NCBI GenBank assembly: GCA_016871135.1
Contig: VFZQ01000201.1
Coordinates: forward strand, 1 to 8,351
DNA from: Acidobacteriota bacterium
GTDB taxonomy: Bacteria; Acidobacteriota; Terriglobia; Bryobacterales; Bryobacteraceae
DNA: 8,351 bases
Reading direction: 5' to 3'
A program made the translations under genes and the position numbers. The notes beneath the pieces were generated by a model. It worked only from the letters and a program-made list of their open reading frames with translations. It made no database searches and was not told the origin of the DNA. The first letter of the stretch is position 1; each line of letters opens with the position of its first letter. Below are positions 6,477-8,351 of this stretch, piece by piece.

Positions 6477-6824
6477 ATGAAGATTGCAACCATATTGTTT
6501 TCGCTGACGGCGATTGCGCAGCCGATCGCGTGCAACTTGAATGCGCTGACGGCCGAAGAGCGGAAGGAACACGCGGCGCTGAGCCGCCGTGTAGCCGGGG
6601 CGTTTCGCGAGCCTTCGGCGACCGCCGATGGATGGGCGCTTTCGGTCCCGGTCGAACTGCTGCCCGACCTGGCGAAGTGGATCGACAGCGAGCGCAAATG
6701 CTGCCCGTTTCTGCGGTTCTCTGTCGTCGTCGAGCCCGGAGCAACCGCGGCGCGATTGACATTGTCCGGCCGCGAAGGGGTGAAGGATTTCTTGGCCGAA
6801 CAGTTCAGGCTCAAAACTTTTTGA
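6477..6824 (+). CDS. Small Cys-Cys motif protein under MerR-type control, function unknown
   Basis: The 115-residue product begins with M-K-I-A-T-I-L-F-S-L-T-A-I-A-Q, which looks like a short signal peptide with possible cleavage after A-I-A. The rest is acidic-helical, with C-N-L-N-A-L-T-A-E-E-R-K (19-30), then W-A-L-S-V-P (53-58), W-I-D-S-E-R-K-C-C-P-F-L-R-F (68-81) and a final L-S-G-R-E-G-V-K-D-F-L. The arrangement Cys19 plus Cys75-Cys76 could bind a soft metal or form a redox pair. I recognise the E-R-x-C-C-P-F pattern from small uncharacterised bacterial proteins but cannot name a family. The ATG falls at the predicted transcription start with no Shine-Dalgarno. The residues before Cys19 are less certain to be translated, since no better internal start with a Shine-Dalgarno is visible. 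It is the first gene downstream of the MerR-type promoter. Confidence 0.75.
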   Translation: MKIATILFSLTAIAQPIACNLNALTAEERKEHAALSRRVAGAFREPSATADGWALSVPVELLPDLAKWIDSERKCCPFLRFSVVVEPGATAARLTLSGREGVKDFLAEQFRLKTF

Positions 6825-6847
6825 GCGCACGCGGGTTTGTCGAGAGG

Positions 6848-8351
6848 ATGCGCTGGCTCGTTACCGCGGTATCGTTGACTCTCGCCGGGCAGCCGGCAAC
6901 CCGTGTGACCTCGTTCGATTCGACGTACACGGTGGCGCCGGGTGGCAAAACCGGCTTCTTCGAAAGCCGGCAGCCCGCCGACCTCGCGCTGTCGTCTTTT
7001 GGCTTTAACAAATCCGGCGGGGGCCTGCTGTTTCACCATCCGCGCAATCTCGCCGGCGACGGACAGCGATTGCTTCTGGCCGATAGCAACAACAACCGCG
7101 TGTTGGTGTGGCTGTCGCCGCCCACCGACAACGCGCCGCCATCGCTCGTACTCGGTCAGCCGGACATGGATTCGAACAATCCGGGCAACGGCCTGAGCAA
7201 CATGAATTGGCCGGGGCAGATCAGCACCGCCGCGGGAGGCCGCGTGGTAATCGCCGATTCCTACAACGACCGGCTCTTGATTTGGAATTCCTTCCCAACC
7301 GAGAACGGCCAGCCGGCCGACATGGCGCTACGCACACCCTCGCTGCGCTGGCCATGGGGCGTGTGGACCGACGGCGAGCGCCTGGTGGCGACGTCCACCG
7401 GCGGGCGCGCCATTCTGTTCTGGAACAAGTTCCCTGAACGCGCCGATCAGCCGCCGGACTTCGAAATTCGCGACAGCGCGATCGGCACGCCGCGGACCAT
7501 CACCAGCGACGGCACGCGCCTAATCGTCGGCGATCATAACGCGTATCAGACGAAACCCGGCAACTTCGTGTGGAAGACATTCCCACGCGCGGCCTCCGAC
7601 CTGTTCGACTTCTTCATGCAAGATCCAATCGACGGCAACGCGAACTGGATGCAGGGCACGTTTTTGGGCGATAGCCGCCTGGCGATGCTCGGGCGGACGC
7701 TGCTGATCTGGAATGAATTTCCAGAGACGGCGGACACCCGGCCGGCACTCGCGATCGACGCCTACCGCTTCATGGGTGGTGATGGCGGATCGGTGACCGA
7801 AGCCGCCGGGCGGCTCTACATCCCCGAATACAACGGCAATCGAATCGCCGTCTACAACGCCATCCCCGAGCGGAATTCCCAGCGCCCCGACTTCGCGATC
7901 GGGAGTCCGGATTTCGAGACCAACACGCTGCGCAGCGAGTTCCTGATTACCAATCCGGCGCCCGTGACCGACGGCAAATCGCTCTGGGTGTCCTCCGATT
8001 TCGAGCGCCGCATGTATGTGTGGAAAGACATCCCCGATGAGAGCGGTGCACGGGCCAACTTCGTCTACGATCTGCCATTCGCCCCCTGGGACAACGAGAT
8101 TCACAATGGCCGGCTGATACTCGCGGGAAAGGACACGTTCGCGGTCTGGAACGCGTTGCCCCGTAGCGGCGAGATGCCGTCGGCCGTGGTGCGCGGACCG
8201 TGGCGCGAGATTCGCGGCGTCGCCATGGATGACACGTATTTCTATCTGGGCGAGCAAGACGCCAACCGCGTCTCGGTATGGCGCGGCGTTCCCGCCGCGA
8301 ACGAACCGCCGCTGTTTACGTTGAACATCCGCCAGCCCTCGAGTATTTCGA
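6848..8351 (+). CDS. Secreted NHL-like beta-propeller protein, partial (3' end outside window)
   Basis: This frame is open from ATG 6848 to the right edge, giving 501 residues without a stop. The N-terminus M-R-W-L-V-T-A-V-S-L-T-L-A-G is a signal peptide. The body is a beta-propeller of the NHL/6-bladed type: A-D-S-N-N-N-R-V-L-V-W (78-88), V-L-G-Q-P-D (101-106), A-D-S-Y-N-D-R-L-L-I-W (136-146) and I-G-S-P-D-F (351-356). A repeated strand motif of hydrophobics, an aromatic, and Pro four residues later recurs nine times, with the aromatic at residues 88, 146, 192, 242, 288, 336, 392, 434 and 478. Spacing averages about 49 residues. Acidobacteria encode many such exported propellers; no catalytic residues are recognisable. 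AGAGG directly abuts the ATG, and a TTG at 6821 overlapping the preceding stop is a weaker alternative start. Only 23 bp separate it from the Cys-Cys gene, so it is probably in the same MerR-controlled unit. Confidence 0.85.
   Translation, partial: MRWLVTAVSLTLAGQPATRVTSFDSTYTVAPGGKTGFFESRQPADLALSSFGFNKSGGGLLFHHPRNLAGDGQRLLLADSNNNRVLVWLSPPTDNAPPSLVLGQPDMDSNNPGNGLSNMNWPGQISTAAGGRVVIADSYNDRLLIWNSFPTENGQPADMALRTPSLRWPWGVWTDGERLVATSTGGRAILFWNKFPERADQPPDFEIRDSAIGTPRTITSDGTRLIVGDHNAYQTKPGNFVWKTFPRAASDLFDFFMQDPIDGNANWMQGTFLGDSRLAMLGRTLLIWNEFPETADTRPALAIDAYRFMGGDGGSVTEAAGRLYIPEYNGNRIAVYNAIPERNSQRPDFAIGSPDFETNTLRSEFLITNPAPVTDGKSLWVSSDFERRMYVWKDIPDESGARANFVYDLPFAPWDNEIHNGRLILAGKDTFAVWNALPRSGEMPSAVVRGPWREIRGVAMDDTYFYLGEQDANRVSVWRGVPAANEPPLFTLNIRQPSSIS

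Noticed and set aside
6522..6533. Possible lipobox before Cys19 of the Cys-Cys protein (P-I-A-C)
   Set aside because: Position -3 is Pro instead of Leu/Val/Ile, so lipoprotein processing is not supported.
6311..7039. A minus-strand frame spanning the MerR promoter and the Cys-Cys gene
   Set aside because: It crosses the operator and both real genes in the wrong frame and has no recognisable motif.
7520..8257. A 245-codon minus-strand frame opposite the propeller gene
   Set aside because: The plus strand is open across the whole region with a signal peptide and nine regular repeats, so the minus frame is a shadow.

Overview
The window looks like a chromosomal segment of an Acidobacteriota bacterium, most likely from the Bryobacterales/Solibacteraceae group. 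Two features point there. One is a C-terminal domain of the TIGR03437 type (named for Solibacter) on the exported dioxygenase. The other is a MacB/FtsX-like permease fragment resembling the acidobacterial duplicated orphan permeases (ADOP). The DNA is GC-rich and densely coding. There are no tRNA or rRNA genes, insertion sequences or CRISPR arrays, and no gene-free stretch over about 110 bases.

Layout, left to right. (1) The 3' part of a MacB/FtsX-like permease (+, to 1138) enters from the left edge. It converges on and overlaps by 15 bp a Tat-exported intradiol-dioxygenase-like protein fused to a TIGR03437 domain (-, 1124-2563). (2) A short divergent promoter region (2564-2673) separates that gene from a rightward three-gene set: an AraC-family regulator (2674-3525), an SRPBCC/AHSA1-like protein with a helical N-terminal domain (about 3580-4134), and a 14-repeat WD40 double propeller (4131-6086). 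The last two share a GTGA overlap. (3) The WD40 gene converges on and overlaps by 20 bp a MerR-family regulator (-, 6067-6432). (4) A 44-bp divergent region carries a textbook MerR-type promoter: TTGACT, a 19-bp spacer, then GATACT, with a perfect 20-bp palindrome. It drives a small Cys-Cys protein with a signal-peptide-like N-terminus (6477-6824). After 23 bp follows a secreted NHL-like beta-propeller (6848 to the right edge) that has no stop in the window.

The most interesting part is the right-hand module. A MerR regulator whose C-terminus carries C-x-C-x5-C (SoxR-like, lacking the first cysteine) faces a SoxR/MerR-style operator. The apparent target is a small cysteine-motif protein that may be translated from a nearly leaderless message, probably together with a secreted nine-repeat propeller. 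This looks like a metal- or redox-responsive unit, but the inducer cannot be read from the sequence. Second in interest is the exported dioxygenase-TIGR03437 fusion, which retains all four expected iron ligands and suggests ring-cleavage chemistry outside the cytoplasm. The AraC/SRPBCC/WD40 set is probably one transcription unit of unknown role.
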